Shown: in pieces, positions 1 to 8,580 of the stretch
Position numbering within the stretch: position 1 is the first letter of the stretch
Layout: each line of letters starts with the position of its first letter
From: Chloroflexota bacterium
GTDB lineage: Bacteria > Chloroflexota > Dehalococcoidia > Lucifugimonadales > UBA1127
DNA length: 14,058 nt
Assembly (NCBI GenBank): GCA_028873745.1
Contig: JAPPNT010000060.1
Coordinates: 3,150 to 17,207 of the forward strand
Reading direction: 5' to 3'
Position numbers and translations under genes: made by a program
The notes under the pieces: model-generated
Told to the model about the DNA's origin: nothing
Database searches by the model: none
The model's input: the letters and a program-made list of their open reading frames with translations, nothing else

Positions 1-56
1 TGTAAGGGGTCTCCTGGGCCCTCTCTATGAGGCGCCTGGAGACAGGACCCCCAACC

Positions 57-84
57 TTGCCCGCGCCCCCAGCCCCGCTACAAT
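57..84 (+). promoter_or_regulatory. Putative promoter of the PncC gene (leaderless)
   Basis: A TTGCCC element at 57-62 and a TACAAT element at 79-84 are separated by 16 bp. The -10 box ends six bases before the ATG at 91, so transcription would begin at or next to the start codon. There is no Shine-Dalgarno-like purine run in front of that ATG. A leaderless mRNA is inferred from this spacing alone. Confidence 0.45.
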
Positions 85-90
85 ACAGCC

Positions 91-573
91 ATGCTCGACC
101 TCGAACGCCTGGCCGAGACCCTTTCCGCGCGAGGGCTCACCGTCGCCGCCGGCGAGTCCGCGACGGGCGGCCTCGTCGGGTACCTTCTCTCCTCGGCCCC
201 CGGCGCCTCACGCTACTTCCTCGGCGCCGTCACCGCCTACGCCAACGAGGCCAAGTCCGAGGTCCTCGCAGTCCCGGACGACGCCTTCGCCGGCGGCGCC
301 GTCAGCGAACCCGTCGCCCTCGCGATGGCCCGCGGCGCGCGGGCGCTCTTCCACGCCGACGTCGCCCTCGCCGACACCGGCATCGCGGGCCCCGGCGGCG
401 TGACCGAGACCAAGCCCGTCGGCCTCTTCTGCGTCGCTATTGCCGCCGCCGACGGGTACGAGTTGGTCCGCACCCTGCACCTCAGCGGCAACCGCGAGCA
501 GGTCCGCCGCGCCGCCGCCGATGCCGCCCTGACCCTCCTGCAGGAGTACGTGGACGCGCTCCCCCGTCCCTGA
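91..573 (+). CDS. pncC: CinA C-terminal domain protein / nicotinamide-nucleotide amidohydrolase (PncC)
   Basis: This 160-residue protein is a stand-alone copy of the CinA C-terminal domain. Family members of this type (PncC) deamidate nicotinamide mononucleotide to nicotinate mononucleotide in the cytoplasmic NAD salvage cycle. Visible family motifs are ESATGG at residues 22-27, which contains the nucleophile-type Ser23, GAVTAY at 45-50, TGIAGPGG at 96-103, KPVG at 108-111 and GNREQVR at 133-139. The length matches the single-domain form, and the N-terminal molybdopterin-binding-like domain of full CinA is absent. The ATG at 91 is chosen because a promoter-like -10 box lies just upstream and the conserved domain starts within 20 residues; no ribosome binding site is visible. 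It is followed by a tRNA gene on the same strand and looks like a housekeeping gene unrelated to the minus-strand cluster. The family call is secure; enzymatic activity follows from the family. Confidence 0.93.
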   Translation: MLDLERLAETLSARGLTVAAGESATGGLVGYLLSSAPGASRYFLGAVTAYANEAKSEVLAVPDDAFAGGAVSEPVALAMARGARALFHADVALADTGIAGPGGVTETKPVGLFCVAIAAADGYELVRTLHLSGNREQVRRAAADAALTLLQEYVDALPRP

Positions 574-580
574 ACCCGCT

Positions 581-609
581 CTGGAATCTCCCAGCCAACC
601 CGCTATACT
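581..609 (+). promoter_or_regulatory. Putative promoter of the tRNA-Gly gene
   Basis: CTGGAA at 581-586 (three of six matches to the -35 consensus) and TATACT at 604-609 (close to the -10 consensus) are spaced by 17 bp. Initiation near 616 would give a short leader before the tRNA at 648. That leader holds a small perfect hairpin, CGGCC at 618-622 with GGCCG at 629-633. The -10 box is good and the -35 box is weak. Confidence 0.4.
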
Positions 610-647
610 GGAATGGACGGCCGGTATTGGCCGCTCAGTCGCGGCAA

Positions 648-722
648 GCGGGCGTAGCTCAGCGGTAGAGCCCCTGCCTTCCAAGCAGGTTGTCGTGGGT
701 TCAACTCCCATCGCCCGCTCCA
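648..722 (+). tRNA. trnG-UCC: tRNA-Gly(UCC) with encoded CCA
   Basis: A full cloverleaf can be drawn. The acceptor arm pairs GCGGGCG (648-654) with CGCCCGC (712-718) over seven base pairs. The D stem is GCTC with GAGC, and the anticodon stem is CCTGC (673-677) with GCAGG (685-689). The seven-base loop CTTCCAA carries anticodon TCC at 680-682, which reads GGA (and possibly other GGN) glycine codons. The T stem is GTGGG with CCCAT around a TTCAACT loop. The discriminator is T719 and the 3' CCA is encoded at 720-722. The variable loop is short, as in a class I tRNA. Confidence 0.97.
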
Positions 723-764
723 ACCCTTCCCAACCGTTACCGTCCACCCTGAGCCCAAACAAAG

Positions 765-809
765 CAGCGCCCCAGAAGCGAAGCACGAATGCCTCGCCCC
801 GGGGCGCTG
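765..809. terminator. Extended hairpin, probable bidirectional terminator between convergent units
   Basis: The outer stem CAGCGCCCC (765-773) pairs perfectly with GGGGCGCTG (801-809). The loop contains a second stem, GCGAAGCA (778-785) with TGCCTCGC (790-797), closed by a CGAA tetraloop and holding one A-C mismatch. The structure lies between the plus-strand tRNA and the 3' end of the minus-strand cluster, where a two-way terminator is expected. Read on the minus strand it is followed by a U-rich stretch (CUUUGUUUG); on the plus strand by UUGUUCG. The U tracts are modest. The rest of 723-868 shows no gene. Confidence 0.6.
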
Positions 810-868
810 TTGTTCGTCGAGTCCGGCCTCTTGCCGAGCGCCGAGCGCGCGCCCGTCAGTGGTACGCC

Positions 869-1672
869 CTACAGCGGCGGAATCGGCGGGCTGGCCGACG
901 GGTCGCCGGCAACCAGCCTCGTGTAGTACTCCCACACGCCGCCGACGCGCGGGGCGCGTCCGCCGGCGGGCATGTATGGCTTGAAGTGGGGCAGCTCATG
1001 GGCCGGGGTCCGGTGGATCATCTCGTCAATGAGCTCGTCCTCGATGTACAGATGGTCCTCGCCGACTGCGGAGTAGGCCCAGTAGTTCATCTTGGCCTGC
1101 TCCTCCAGCTGCAGCATGTTCATCACCGACTCTTCGAGCGACGCGCCCACAGTCGTCGCGCCGTGCCCCCGAAGCAGGATGGCCTTGCTGTCGCCCAGCA
1201 GCCCGGCGACCTCCATGCCCTCCTCGTCCGTCTGCACCGTCTTCACGTGCTCCCACATGGGCAGCTCGTTACGGACGAGGTGGATGCCCTCCTGGTTCAT
1301 GGGGCGAAGGCGCTTTCGAAGCGTCGTGGCCAGGATCGTGTAGTGCGGGTGGACGTGGACGACCGACTTCACGTTGGGGTAGAGCTTGTAGATGCAGGAG
1401 TGCATCTTGACTTCCATGCACTGCGTGGTGCCCAACGGGCCGTCCACCTTGTTCCCCTCGATGTCGCAGACGATCATCTGCTCCGGCGTGACGCTGAACA
1501 GCGCGTCCACCTCATAGCCGCGGCCCTTGACCACGAACTTGTCCGGGTCCGTCGGCAGGCGCAGGCTGGCGTGGCCGAGGGACGCCCGGAACCCGGTGGC
1601 CAGCCCCAGCTCCGCCAGCACCCGGTTGGCGATCGCTACGTGGTACTTCACTTCCTCCCATTCGCGCTTCAT
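869..1672 (-). CDS. Class II aldolase/adducin family protein, possible decarboxylase
   Basis: This 267-residue protein has the zinc site of the class II aldolase/adducin fold: HVHPH at residues 106-110 supplies two metal histidines, and the RGHGATTVG segment supplies the third at His170. The acid/base-type Glu87 lies in CMEVKMH. An early GHASLRLP segment (33-40) corresponds to the phosphate/substrate loop of the family, and VVKGRGYEVD (47-56) resembles a segment I associate with aromatic-acid decarboxylase-like members. Family members cleave sugar phosphates or decarboxylate aromatic acids, as proposed for PhtC and CmtD. Next to Rieske oxygenases and an SDR, the decarboxylase or side-chain aldolase reading is attractive but inferred. 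The ATG at 1672 has a strong ribosome site (GGAGGTG, then AGGAG close to the ATG). It is the last gene of the minus-strand cluster, 56 bp after the ATPase gene and just before a terminator-like hairpin. Confidence 0.9.
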   Translation of the reverse strand: MKREWEEVKYHVAIANRVLAELGLATGFRASLGHASLRLPTDPDKFVVKGRGYEVDALFSVTPEQMIVCDIEGNKVDGPLGTTQCMEVKMHSCIYKLYPNVKSVVHVHPHYTILATTLRKRLRPMNQEGIHLVRNELPMWEHVKTVQTDEEGMEVAGLLGDSKAILLRGHGATTVGASLEESVMNMLQLEEQAKMNYWAYSAVGEDHLYIEDELIDEMIHRTPAHELPHFKPYMPAGGRAPRVGGVWEYYTRLVAGDPSASPPIPPL

Positions 1673-1728
1673 GGCTCCTCACCTCCAAGATTCGTTTGCG
1701 GTCTGCACGGCCCCCTGGTTGGTGGCGG

Positions 1729-2754
<1,026 letters not shown>

Positions 2755-2756
2755 CG

Positions 2757-3752
2757 CTACCGAGCTTCCTTTGCGAGTTGGTGCACGGTCTCGCTGGCCC
2801 AGCACGCCGCCAGATGGCCGTCGGCGACAGGCTCGAGCGGCGGGATCTCCTCCAGGCACCGGTCCATGCGGAACGGGCAGCGCGGGTAGTACGCGCAGCC
2901 CTTGGGCAGCAGGTCCAGGTCTGGCGGGAGCCCCTCGATGGCTTCCAGCCGGTCCCGCCGCGTCACATCGAGGCGCGGGACGGACCGCAGCAGCCCCAGC
3001 GTGTAGGGGTGCCCCGGCTCGTAGTAGATGTCACGGGCCAGCCCCCGCTCGATGATCTTGCCGGCGTACATAACGTTAACCCGGCGGGCGTACCGCGCCA
3101 CCACGCCCAGGTTGTGGGTGATCAGGATCACGGCCGTGCCCAGTTCCTGGCAGAGCGTCTGGATCAGCTCCAGGATCTGCGCCTGGATGGTCACGTCCAG
3201 CGCCGTCGTCGGCTCGTCGGCGATGAGCAGCCTGGGGTTGCAGCTCAGCGCCATCGCAATCATCACGCGCTGGCGCATCCCGCCGCTGAACTGGTGCGGG
3301 TAGCTCTTCAGCCGCTGACGCCCTTCGGGGATGCCCACCATGTCCAGGAGCTCCACCGCCCGTGTCTGCGCCTCGGCGGAGGTCATGCTCAGGTGCAGCT
3401 CCAGCGCCTCCGTGAGCTGCCGGCCGATGGTCAGCACCGGGTTCAGCGACGTCATCGGCTCCTGGAAGATCATGGCGATGTCCTTGCCGCGCACCCCTCG
3501 CATCTGCTGCTCGGAGAGCTTGGCCAGGTCGAGGTCGGCGAAGAGCACCTCGCCGTTGACGATCCGCCCCGGCGGGTCCGGGACGAGCTGCATGATTGAG
3601 AGCGCGCTGACGCTCTTGCCGCAGCCGCTCTCACCCACCAGCGCCAGCGTCTCACCCTCCTCCAGGTCGTAGCTGACGTCGTCCACCGCTCGCACGGTGC
3701 TGTCTTCCTGGAAGAAGTAGGTCGAGAGGTTCTTCACTTCCAGAAGGTTCAT
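2757..3752 (-). CDS. Opp/Dpp-type ABC transporter ATP-binding protein (OppD/DppD-like)
   Basis: This 331-residue protein is the second ATPase of the importer and would pair with the downstream OppF-like subunit. Visible motifs are Walker A GESGCGKS (40-47), Q-loop Gln97 in MIFQEP, signature FSGGM (155-159), Walker B LLIADEP (175-181), D-loop Asp186 and H-loop His213. The C-terminal oligopeptide domain carries GHPYTLGLLRSVP and a cysteine-containing CAYYPRCPFR motif. MRQR after SGG and the THNLGVV segment are typical of the OppD/DppD side of the pair. The ATG at 3752 gives a start immediately before the first beta strand; the ribosome site is weak (GGATGAG about six bases upstream). An 89-bp spacer with a GC-rich hairpin separates it from the OppC-like gene upstream. 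Confidence 0.95.
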   Translation of the reverse strand: MNLLEVKNLSTYFFQEDSTVRAVDDVSYDLEEGETLALVGESGCGKSVSALSIMQLVPDPPGRIVNGEVLFADLDLAKLSEQQMRGVRGKDIAMIFQEPMTSLNPVLTIGRQLTEALELHLSMTSAEAQTRAVELLDMVGIPEGRQRLKSYPHQFSGGMRQRVMIAMALSCNPRLLIADEPTTALDVTIQAQILELIQTLCQELGTAVILITHNLGVVARYARRVNVMYAGKIIERGLARDIYYEPGHPYTLGLLRSVPRLDVTRRDRLEAIEGLPPDLDLLPKGCAYYPRCPFRMDRCLEEIPPLEPVADGHLAACWASETVHQLAKEAR

Positions 3753-3785
3753 GCACGCTCATCCAATCTGTCTGTCTCGGACCCC

Positions 3786-3801
3786 CGGCGCCGCTGCGCC
3801 G
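3786..3801. other. GC-rich hairpin in the OppC-OppD spacer
   Basis: CGGCGC (3786-3791) and GCGCCG (3796-3801) form a perfect six-base-pair stem around a CGCT loop. It lies within the 89-bp gap between the permease and ATPase genes. There is no U-run on either strand, so it is unlikely to be a full terminator. It could protect mRNA ends or adjust the ratio of permease to ATPase message. Confidence 0.35.
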
Positions 3802-3841
3802 ACACACCACGTCCGCTCCCTGAGCTCTCGGTCATCGAGTT

Positions 3842-4747
3842 CTACCGGTTCCGCAGCCGCGGGTCCAGCGTGTCCCGCAGCGAGTCGGCAAAGAGGTTGA
3901 ACCCCAGCACTGCCAGCGCGATGGCCATGCCCGGCGCCAGCGCCAGCGTCCACGACACGTCGTACGGGCGCGCCGCTGCCGTTGAGAGCATCGAGCCCCA
4001 AGACGCCGTGTCTGCGCCCACGCCGGCGCCGAGGAAGCTGAGGGACGCCTCGCCGATGATGGCGCTGCCGATAGAAACGCTGACCAGCACCAGGTACGGC
4101 GAGATCGAGTTCGGCAGCACGTGCAGGAACATGATGCGCGTGCTGGAAGCGCCCAGCGACCTCGCCGCCTCGACGTACACGCGCGCCTTCTCCCGCAGCA
4201 CGACGGACCGCGTCACGCGCGTGGCCGTCGAGATATAGTTGATGGCAAGCGCGATGATCACGTTCGTCACGCTTGGCCCCAGCACGGCGACGATCACCAG
4301 CGCCAGCACGATGCCCGGTATGGCGATGTTCGCGTCCACAAGTCGCTGCACCAGCAGGTCGAATATCCCGCCCGCGTACGCGCTCACGAGGCCCAGGAGG
4401 AGGCCCGCCGTCACGCCCATGAACACCGCCCAGAACCCGACGGCCAGAGAGACCCGGGCGCCGTGGAGCAGCCGGCTGAAGATATCGCGGCCGACAAGGT
4501 CGGTCCCCAGGTAGTGCGTCGATGACGGCAGTTCGTTGATGCTGCCGGCAAGTTTATTGGGCTCGTGGGTGGACGCAATGTCTGCGAACGCCGCCATGGC
4601 CAGCAGGATCATGATCAGCACCCACCCGGCGACGCCGACGGGGTTCTTCCGGCACCATCGGGCCAGTTTTGTCGTTGTGGACGGCTGTCTGCGCAGTACG
4701 AGTTCCCCCGCGACCCCTGCAGCAGCTGCGTCACCTTCCATCGCCAT
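3842..4747 (-). CDS. Opp/Dpp-type ABC transporter permease (OppC/DppC-like)
   Basis: This 301-residue inner-membrane permease is the second of two forming the translocation path. A cytoplasmic N-terminus is followed by a first membrane segment near residues 37-57. Next comes the OppC hallmark GTDLVGRDIFSRLLHGARVS (81-100), then several hydrophobic spans. The EAA loop that contacts the ATPases is at about 192-217 (starting VEAARSLGAS). The C-terminal stretch NLFADSLRDTLDPR is typical of DppC/OppC. The start at 4747 is supported by AAGGTGAGG about ten bases upstream, which overlaps the stop codon of the preceding permease gene; a second ATG two codons later is possible. The gap from the OppB-like gene is 19 bp, so the two permeases are almost certainly co-translated. 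Confidence 0.95.
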   Translation of the reverse strand: MAMEGDAAAAGVAGELVLRRQPSTTTKLARWCRKNPVGVAGWVLIMILLAMAAFADIASTHEPNKLAGSINELPSSTHYLGTDLVGRDIFSRLLHGARVSLAVGFWAVFMGVTAGLLLGLVSAYAGGIFDLLVQRLVDANIAIPGIVLALVIVAVLGPSVTNVIIALAINYISTATRVTRSVVLREKARVYVEAARSLGASSTRIMFLHVLPNSISPYLVLVSVSIGSAIIGEASLSFLGAGVGADTASWGSMLSTAAARPYDVSWTLALAPGMAIALAVLGFNLFADSLRDTLDPRLRNR

Positions 4748-4766
4748 GCGCCGGTTCCCTCACCTT

Positions 4767-5729
4767 CTACGCGTAACGGATTCGTGGGTCGATGACCGAA
4801 TAGAGCAAGTCAACAATAAGATTGATTATCAGCACCATCGCGATGTTGAGCAGCACCAACCCCTGAATGATGGGATAGTCCCTGCTCCCGATGGCTTCCA
4901 CCATGGCTCGTCCCATGCCCGGCACCTGGAAGATCGTCTCCGTCACCACAACGCCCGTGATCATGACGCCCATGAGGCCGCCGAACTGCGTGAGCACGGG
5001 CAGGAGCGCGTTTCTCAGGGCGTGGCGAATGAGGACCAACTGGAACCCCAGGCCCTTGGCGCGGGCCGTCCGCACATAGTCCTCCCGCAGCACCTCCAGC
5101 ATCTGGCTGCGCGTCATGCGCAGGATGGACGCACCCGTCGAAGACGAGACGATGATTGCCGGGAAGATGATGTGGGACAGGTTCGCGCCCAGGTCGTCCA
5201 TCGGGCTGTGCCAGCGGAGCGATGGAAGCCAGTTGAAGTACGCGGCCAGCGCGAATATGACCAGCGTTCCCAGCCAGACGTTCGGGATGCTCAGCCCGGA
5301 AATGCTCAGCACCCGCAGCACCTGGTCCGTCATTTTGTTGTGTTGGACCGCGGAGATAATGCCGCCCGGCACGGCCCATAATGCAGTCAGGAGCACGATG
5401 AGGGCGCCGAGCTCCATCGTCCGCGGAAGCCGTTCCAGGACGATGTCCCGGACCGGGCGGTACTGCCAGATGGAGTCTCCAAACTCGAAACGGGCGACGG
5501 CGCCAAGCCAGTTGAGGTACTGGATGGGCAGAGGCTTGTCCAGCCCGAGTTGCGCCCGGATTCGCGCTTCCGCCTCCGCTTCCGCTTCCTGGCTGATCAC
5601 GTCCAGGTCGGCCAGAATCGCGGTGGCCGGGTCGCCCGGTGCGACCTTCATCAGCGCAAAGACAATGAGCGTTGCCAGAATGGCGGTAGGCACCATCAAC
5701 AGGACACGCTTCGCTATGTATTCGCGCAT
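4767..5729 (-). CDS. Opp/Dpp-type ABC transporter permease (OppB/DppB-like)
   Basis: This 320-residue permease begins with a membrane segment at about residues 9-29, followed by the APGDPA motif common to DppB/OppB proteins. The periplasmic-side region includes LGLDKPLPIQYLNW, and later come FGDSIWQYRPV and RLPRTMELG, the usual start of the transporter core. The EAA loop is at about 218-244 (DYVRTARAKGLG through the following RHALRNALLPV). The C-terminus is DLLYSVIDPRIRYA, as expected. One oddity is the alternating QEAEAEAEA at 47-55, from a short repeated codon run, inside the first extracytoplasmic loop. The ATG at 5729 has GAGGA eight bases upstream. It follows the SDR gene after a 133-bp spacer, the largest gap inside the cluster, so an internal promoter or processing site there is conceivable. 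Confidence 0.95.
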   Translation of the reverse strand: MREYIAKRVLLMVPTAILATLIVFALMKVAPGDPATAILADLDVISQEAEAEAEARIRAQLGLDKPLPIQYLNWLGAVARFEFGDSIWQYRPVRDIVLERLPRTMELGALIVLLTALWAVPGGIISAVQHNKMTDQVLRVLSISGLSIPNVWLGTLVIFALAAYFNWLPSLRWHSPMDDLGANLSHIIFPAIIVSSSTGASILRMTRSQMLEVLREDYVRTARAKGLGFQLVLIRHALRNALLPVLTQFGGLMGVMITGVVVTETIFQVPGMGRAMVEAIGSRDYPIIQGLVLLNIAMVLIINLIVDLLYSVIDPRIRYA

Positions 5730-5834
5730 TGACCGTTTCCTCTACCGCCGATTGCGCCTACAAGAATCTACGCGAGACCGCCAGCCATGGACACATGACG
5801 CCGCCGCCGCAACTCAGAACGCCTCCGTCTGGTA

Positions 5835-5849
5835 CGGCTGAATCAGCCG
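5835..5849. other. Hairpin just after the SDR gene
   Basis: CGGCTG (5835-5840) and CAGCCG (5844-5849) form a perfect six-base-pair stem with a three-base loop. It lies 13 bases past the SDR stop codon in the direction of minus-strand transcription. No U-run follows, so complete termination is not indicated. It may mark a partial terminator or an RNA-stability element between the SDR and the permeases. Confidence 0.4.
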
Positions 5850-5862
5850 GCCCGACACGCGG

Positions 5863-6690
5863 CTACAATCCCCAGACAGAGATTGGCTGCGGCTCCTCTA
5901 TGTCCGGACCCACCCACCGCCAGTGTTTGGAGCTGGCCGCCCCGTCGATCTTGATGTCGATTCCAGAGATCATCAGCGATTCGTCCGACGCCAGGAACAC
6001 AACGGCCGGCACGTAGTCCGTCGGCGTGGGCTGCCGCCCCATCGGGGTGAACAGCTGGCGCGCCCCGCCCGTGGCCTGCGCCTGCCGCGCGTTCCACTGC
6101 TCGACTATCTCCGGGTTGTCCGGCTGGGTAGCGATGGGCGTGAACCCGTTGACGCGGATGCCGTATTGGGCAAGCTCGACGGCGCACGAGCGGATGAAGT
6201 TCACGATGCCGCCCTTGCCCGTGCAGTAGCCCACGCTGCCCGTGCCCGACCACGCGGCCGTGGACAGCGTGCAGATGATGCTGCCGCGGATGCCCCGCTC
6301 GATCATCGAGTGGGCAACGTACTTGGTGTTCAGGAAGTTTCCGGAGGTGATGACGCGGACCTGACGCTCGTAGGCGTCATAGTCGTACACCAGCACGCCC
6401 CGTCCGCCCAGGATGGCCGCGTTGTTGACGAGGATGTCTATCTTGCCCCACTCGTCCTCAACCTTGCGGACGTAGGCCTTCACTTCCTCTTCGTTTGTGA
6501 CGTCGCCGGGGAGCGCCATGGCTTCGCCGCCATCGGCCCGGATGCGTTCCGCGGCCTTTTCCGCCGCCTCCGGGCTCAGGTCGTTGCATGCCACCTTGGC
6601 GCCATGCATTGCCAGCCCGTAGGCGAGACCGCTGCCGATGTTGGGTCCGGCGCCCGTTACGAGGGCAACTTTCCCCTCAAGACGAGCCAT
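5863..6690 (-). CDS. Short-chain dehydrogenase/reductase (SDR) family oxidoreductase
   Basis: This 275-residue protein is a classical SDR. The dinucleotide-binding glycine motif TGAGPNIGSG is at residues 12-21, and Asp37 at the end of the second strand suggests NAD(H) over NADP(H). NNAA is at 89-92, the active-site Asn is probably Asn118, and the catalytic triad is Ser143, Tyr155 and Lys159 in YCTGK. A late GIDIKIDGA segment is the usual final strand, followed by a tail of about 24 extra residues (KHWRWVGPDIEEPQ region) that could shape the substrate site. In the Rieske oxygenase cluster it may oxidise a cis-dihydrodiol or a side-chain alcohol; this is inferred. Its position between the binding-protein gene (57 bp upstream) and the permease genes is unusual and argues that uptake and oxidation are co-regulated. 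The ATG at 6690 has AAGGGGGG a few bases upstream. Confidence 0.93.
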   Translation of the reverse strand: MARLEGKVALVTGAGPNIGSGLAYGLAMHGAKVACNDLSPEAAEKAAERIRADGGEAMALPGDVTNEEEVKAYVRKVEDEWGKIDILVNNAAILGGRGVLVYDYDAYERQVRVITSGNFLNTKYVAHSMIERGIRGSIICTLSTAAWSGTGSVGYCTGKGGIVNFIRSCAVELAQYGIRVNGFTPIATQPDNPEIVEQWNARQAQATGGARQLFTPMGRQPTPTDYVPAVVFLASDESLMISGIDIKIDGAASSKHWRWVGPDIEEPQPISVWGL

Positions 6691-6747
6691 GACGCCCCCC
6701 TTTACGTGTCAGGATCCCGATCCGTTTTCTGTTAAGCGCCGACGCGC

Positions 6748-8580
6748 TTACTGGCGCGTTGGCGAGCGCTCGTCCAGCCAGGTCCGCTCGTCGTATTGCG
6801 AGTACCAGGAGGACACAAACCGGCGGGCGTGGACGTAGCTCTGCTCAAGGAACTGCACGCCGCTGAAGTAGATGAAGAACGTGGCGTTCTTGCCCTCGCT
6901 GAGGTAGTCCTCCAGCTCGGTGATGTACCGGCGCCGGTCTTCCTCGGTGCGCGCGCTCGTGATCTGGGCTGCCAGCGTGTCGACCGTCTCGTCCACCAGG
7001 TGCGAGTAGTTCCGCTGCCCGTTGCTGGACAGGTACCTGTTCAGCATGGACTCCGGCGCCGGGTACGGAAGGGCGCTGGTGTAGAGCGTGGCGTTCCAGC
7101 CTTCGCCGGACTTGAACTTCTCCACCGCCGCCAGCGATTCCTGACCGCTGAAGTCGACGTCAAAGCCGATCTCCGAGAGCTGGGCCGCAATCACCTGGCT
7201 TCCCAGGAACGTAGCCCCGGTCGGGGAGTTGCCCCTGGAGATGACCGTCAGCTTGTAGCCTCTCGGGTCGAACCCGGCTTCCGCAAACAGCGCTGTCGCC
7301 ATCTGGATCGCCTCGGTCTTGTCCAGCGCGTAGCCCGGGTCAGTCTGCCTCAGCTCTTCCAGCGGCGTCCCGTAGTTGCCGGAAAAGGTGTTGGGCTCAA
7401 ACCACGTGCCCACGTACCCCGGCGCGCCCTGCAGCGCCCTCTCGGCAATCTCGTCACGGTCAAGAAGCAGGTAGATGGCTTGCCGGATGCGAACGTCGTC
7501 AAACGGCGGAATCTTGGTGTTCAACAAGGCGTAGGCCGGCCCGCCGCCGGGCCCGTCCACCACGCGGACCTTGTCGCCGAGCTTGGCGACAATCTCTTCG
7601 ACGTTGCCGACGCCTCCGGCGGAGACCACGTCGATGGCCTGCGTCTCAAAGGCCGCGCGGAGAAGCGAGGAGGACGGGATGACGGTGTACCTCTTGCCGT
7701 CCAAGTAGGGCAGCCCTTCCTCCCAGAAGTTGTCGTTGCGCTCCAGCTCGAAGCTGACGCCGCGCTCCCACTTGTCGGGCGCCCACCGGTAAGGCCCAGT
7801 GCCGTTGACGTTCGTCACGAACCACTCCGGGCCGTGCGTGTCGTAGTCCTTCTTGGACACGATGTTTACCCACGCAGCAGACAGGTTCTGCAGCAACACG
7901 GAAGCCGGAGCGCCCAGGTTCAGGATCAGGGTGTAGTCGTCAGGCGTCTCGGTGCTCTCGATGAAAGGCCCTGTGTAGGACCTGGCCGGCGGACGGAAGT
8001 CAATCTCGCCGGTAGAGGACTTGACGTAGTGGTCGTAGGTGGTCTTGACGTCTGCCGCGGTCAACGGCGTGCCGTCGTGGAACTGCACGTCGTCCCGGAT
8101 CTTGAACGTCCACGTCAGGCCGTCATCGGTAACCGACCAGCTCTCCGCGATTCCGGGCGCGATCTCCTTCCACACCGGGTCTCCGCCCTCGAACTTCCAG
8201 CGGACCAACCGGTCATAGACACCCTGCAGCGTGCTGCCGGTGCCGGCGGCGACGTTGTCAAGGAAGTTCAGCGACCGCGGGTCCTCGCCTGCGTTCATCT
8301 GCAGGTAGCCGCCGTACTGCGGCACGCCCTCATCGGGCTCCAGATCGTACTGTGCCTTCGCGGCATCCGACGGGAACTCCATCATTGAATCCGCCGGGGC
8401 CGTGTCGGTCATCGACGCCGCCGTCGTTGGGACGGCTGCTGCCGTTGTCGAGGTGCTCGTGGTGGTCGTCCCTGACGTGCCGCCGTTGTCGTCATCGTCG
8501 CCACCGCAGGCGCCCACCAGGAAAAGGAAGGCCAGAAGGCACCCCAGGACTATGCCAGCGTTCAGTGTCCTCCGTTTCAT
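6748..8580 (-). CDS. ABC transporter family 5 solute-binding lipoprotein (OppA/DppA-like)
   Basis: This 610-residue extracytoplasmic binding protein would deliver substrate to the permeases encoded downstream. A basic N-terminus and hydrophobic core end in the lipobox LVGAC (21-25), so Cys25 is the predicted lipidated residue. A flexible linker rich in Asp, Gly, Thr and Ser follows (about 26-65). The family 5 signature region is at about 145-180, with GLTWTFKIRDDVQFHDGTP and TAADV. Later regions such as VRIRQAIYLLLDRDEI fit the same family. Family 5 proteins bind oligopeptides, dipeptides, nickel chelates, glycosides and other solutes, so the ligand cannot be named. The ATG at 8580 has GGAGGGGG about nine bases upstream and overlaps the stop of the preceding gene as ATGA, indicating translational coupling. 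Confidence 0.95.
   Translation of the reverse strand: MKRRTLNAGIVLGCLLAFLFLVGACGGDDDDNGGTSGTTTTSTSTTAAAVPTTAASMTDTAPADSMMEFPSDAAKAQYDLEPDEGVPQYGGYLQMNAGEDPRSLNFLDNVAAGTGSTLQGVYDRLVRWKFEGGDPVWKEIAPGIAESWSVTDDGLTWTFKIRDDVQFHDGTPLTAADVKTTYDHYVKSSTGEIDFRPPARSYTGPFIESTETPDDYTLILNLGAPASVLLQNLSAAWVNIVSKKDYDTHGPEWFVTNVNGTGPYRWAPDKWERGVSFELERNDNFWEEGLPYLDGKRYTVIPSSSLLRAAFETQAIDVVSAGGVGNVEEIVAKLGDKVRVVDGPGGGPAYALLNTKIPPFDDVRIRQAIYLLLDRDEIAERALQGAPGYVGTWFEPNTFSGNYGTPLEELRQTDPGYALDKTEAIQMATALFAEAGFDPRGYKLTVISRGNSPTGATFLGSQVIAAQLSEIGFDVDFSGQESLAAVEKFKSGEGWNATLYTSALPYPAPESMLNRYLSSNGQRNYSHLVDETVDTLAAQITSARTEEDRRRYITELEDYLSEGKNATFFIYFSGVQFLEQSYVHARRFVSSWYSQYDERTWLDERSPTRQ

Noticed and set aside
9..43. Inverted repeat GTCTCC / GGAGAC as a terminator of an upstream gene
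   Set aside because: Only six base pairs around a 23-base loop, with no U-run and no visible upstream gene; too weak to call.
27..668. A 213-codon plus-strand frame overlapping the PncC gene and the tRNA
   Set aside because: The product is an Arg/Pro-rich frame-shifted reading of the PncC gene and it runs into a tRNA.
2755..2859. N-terminal extension of the OppF-like protein to 2859
   Set aside because: It would overlap about 100 bp of the OppD-like gene and add an Arg/Ala/Gly-rich segment without homology; the ATG at 2754 has a ribosome site and the usual two-base gap.
6712..6723. Small dyad GGATC-CC-GATCC between the binding-protein and SDR genes
   Set aside because: Five-base arms are expected by chance and no neighbouring element supports an operator.
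6796..8388. A 530-codon open frame on the plus strand opposite the binding-protein gene
   Set aside because: Its product lacks recognisable domains and is a low-complexity Val/Leu/Arg/His-rich translation typical of antisense frames in GC-rich DNA. The minus strand has a clear lipoprotein.
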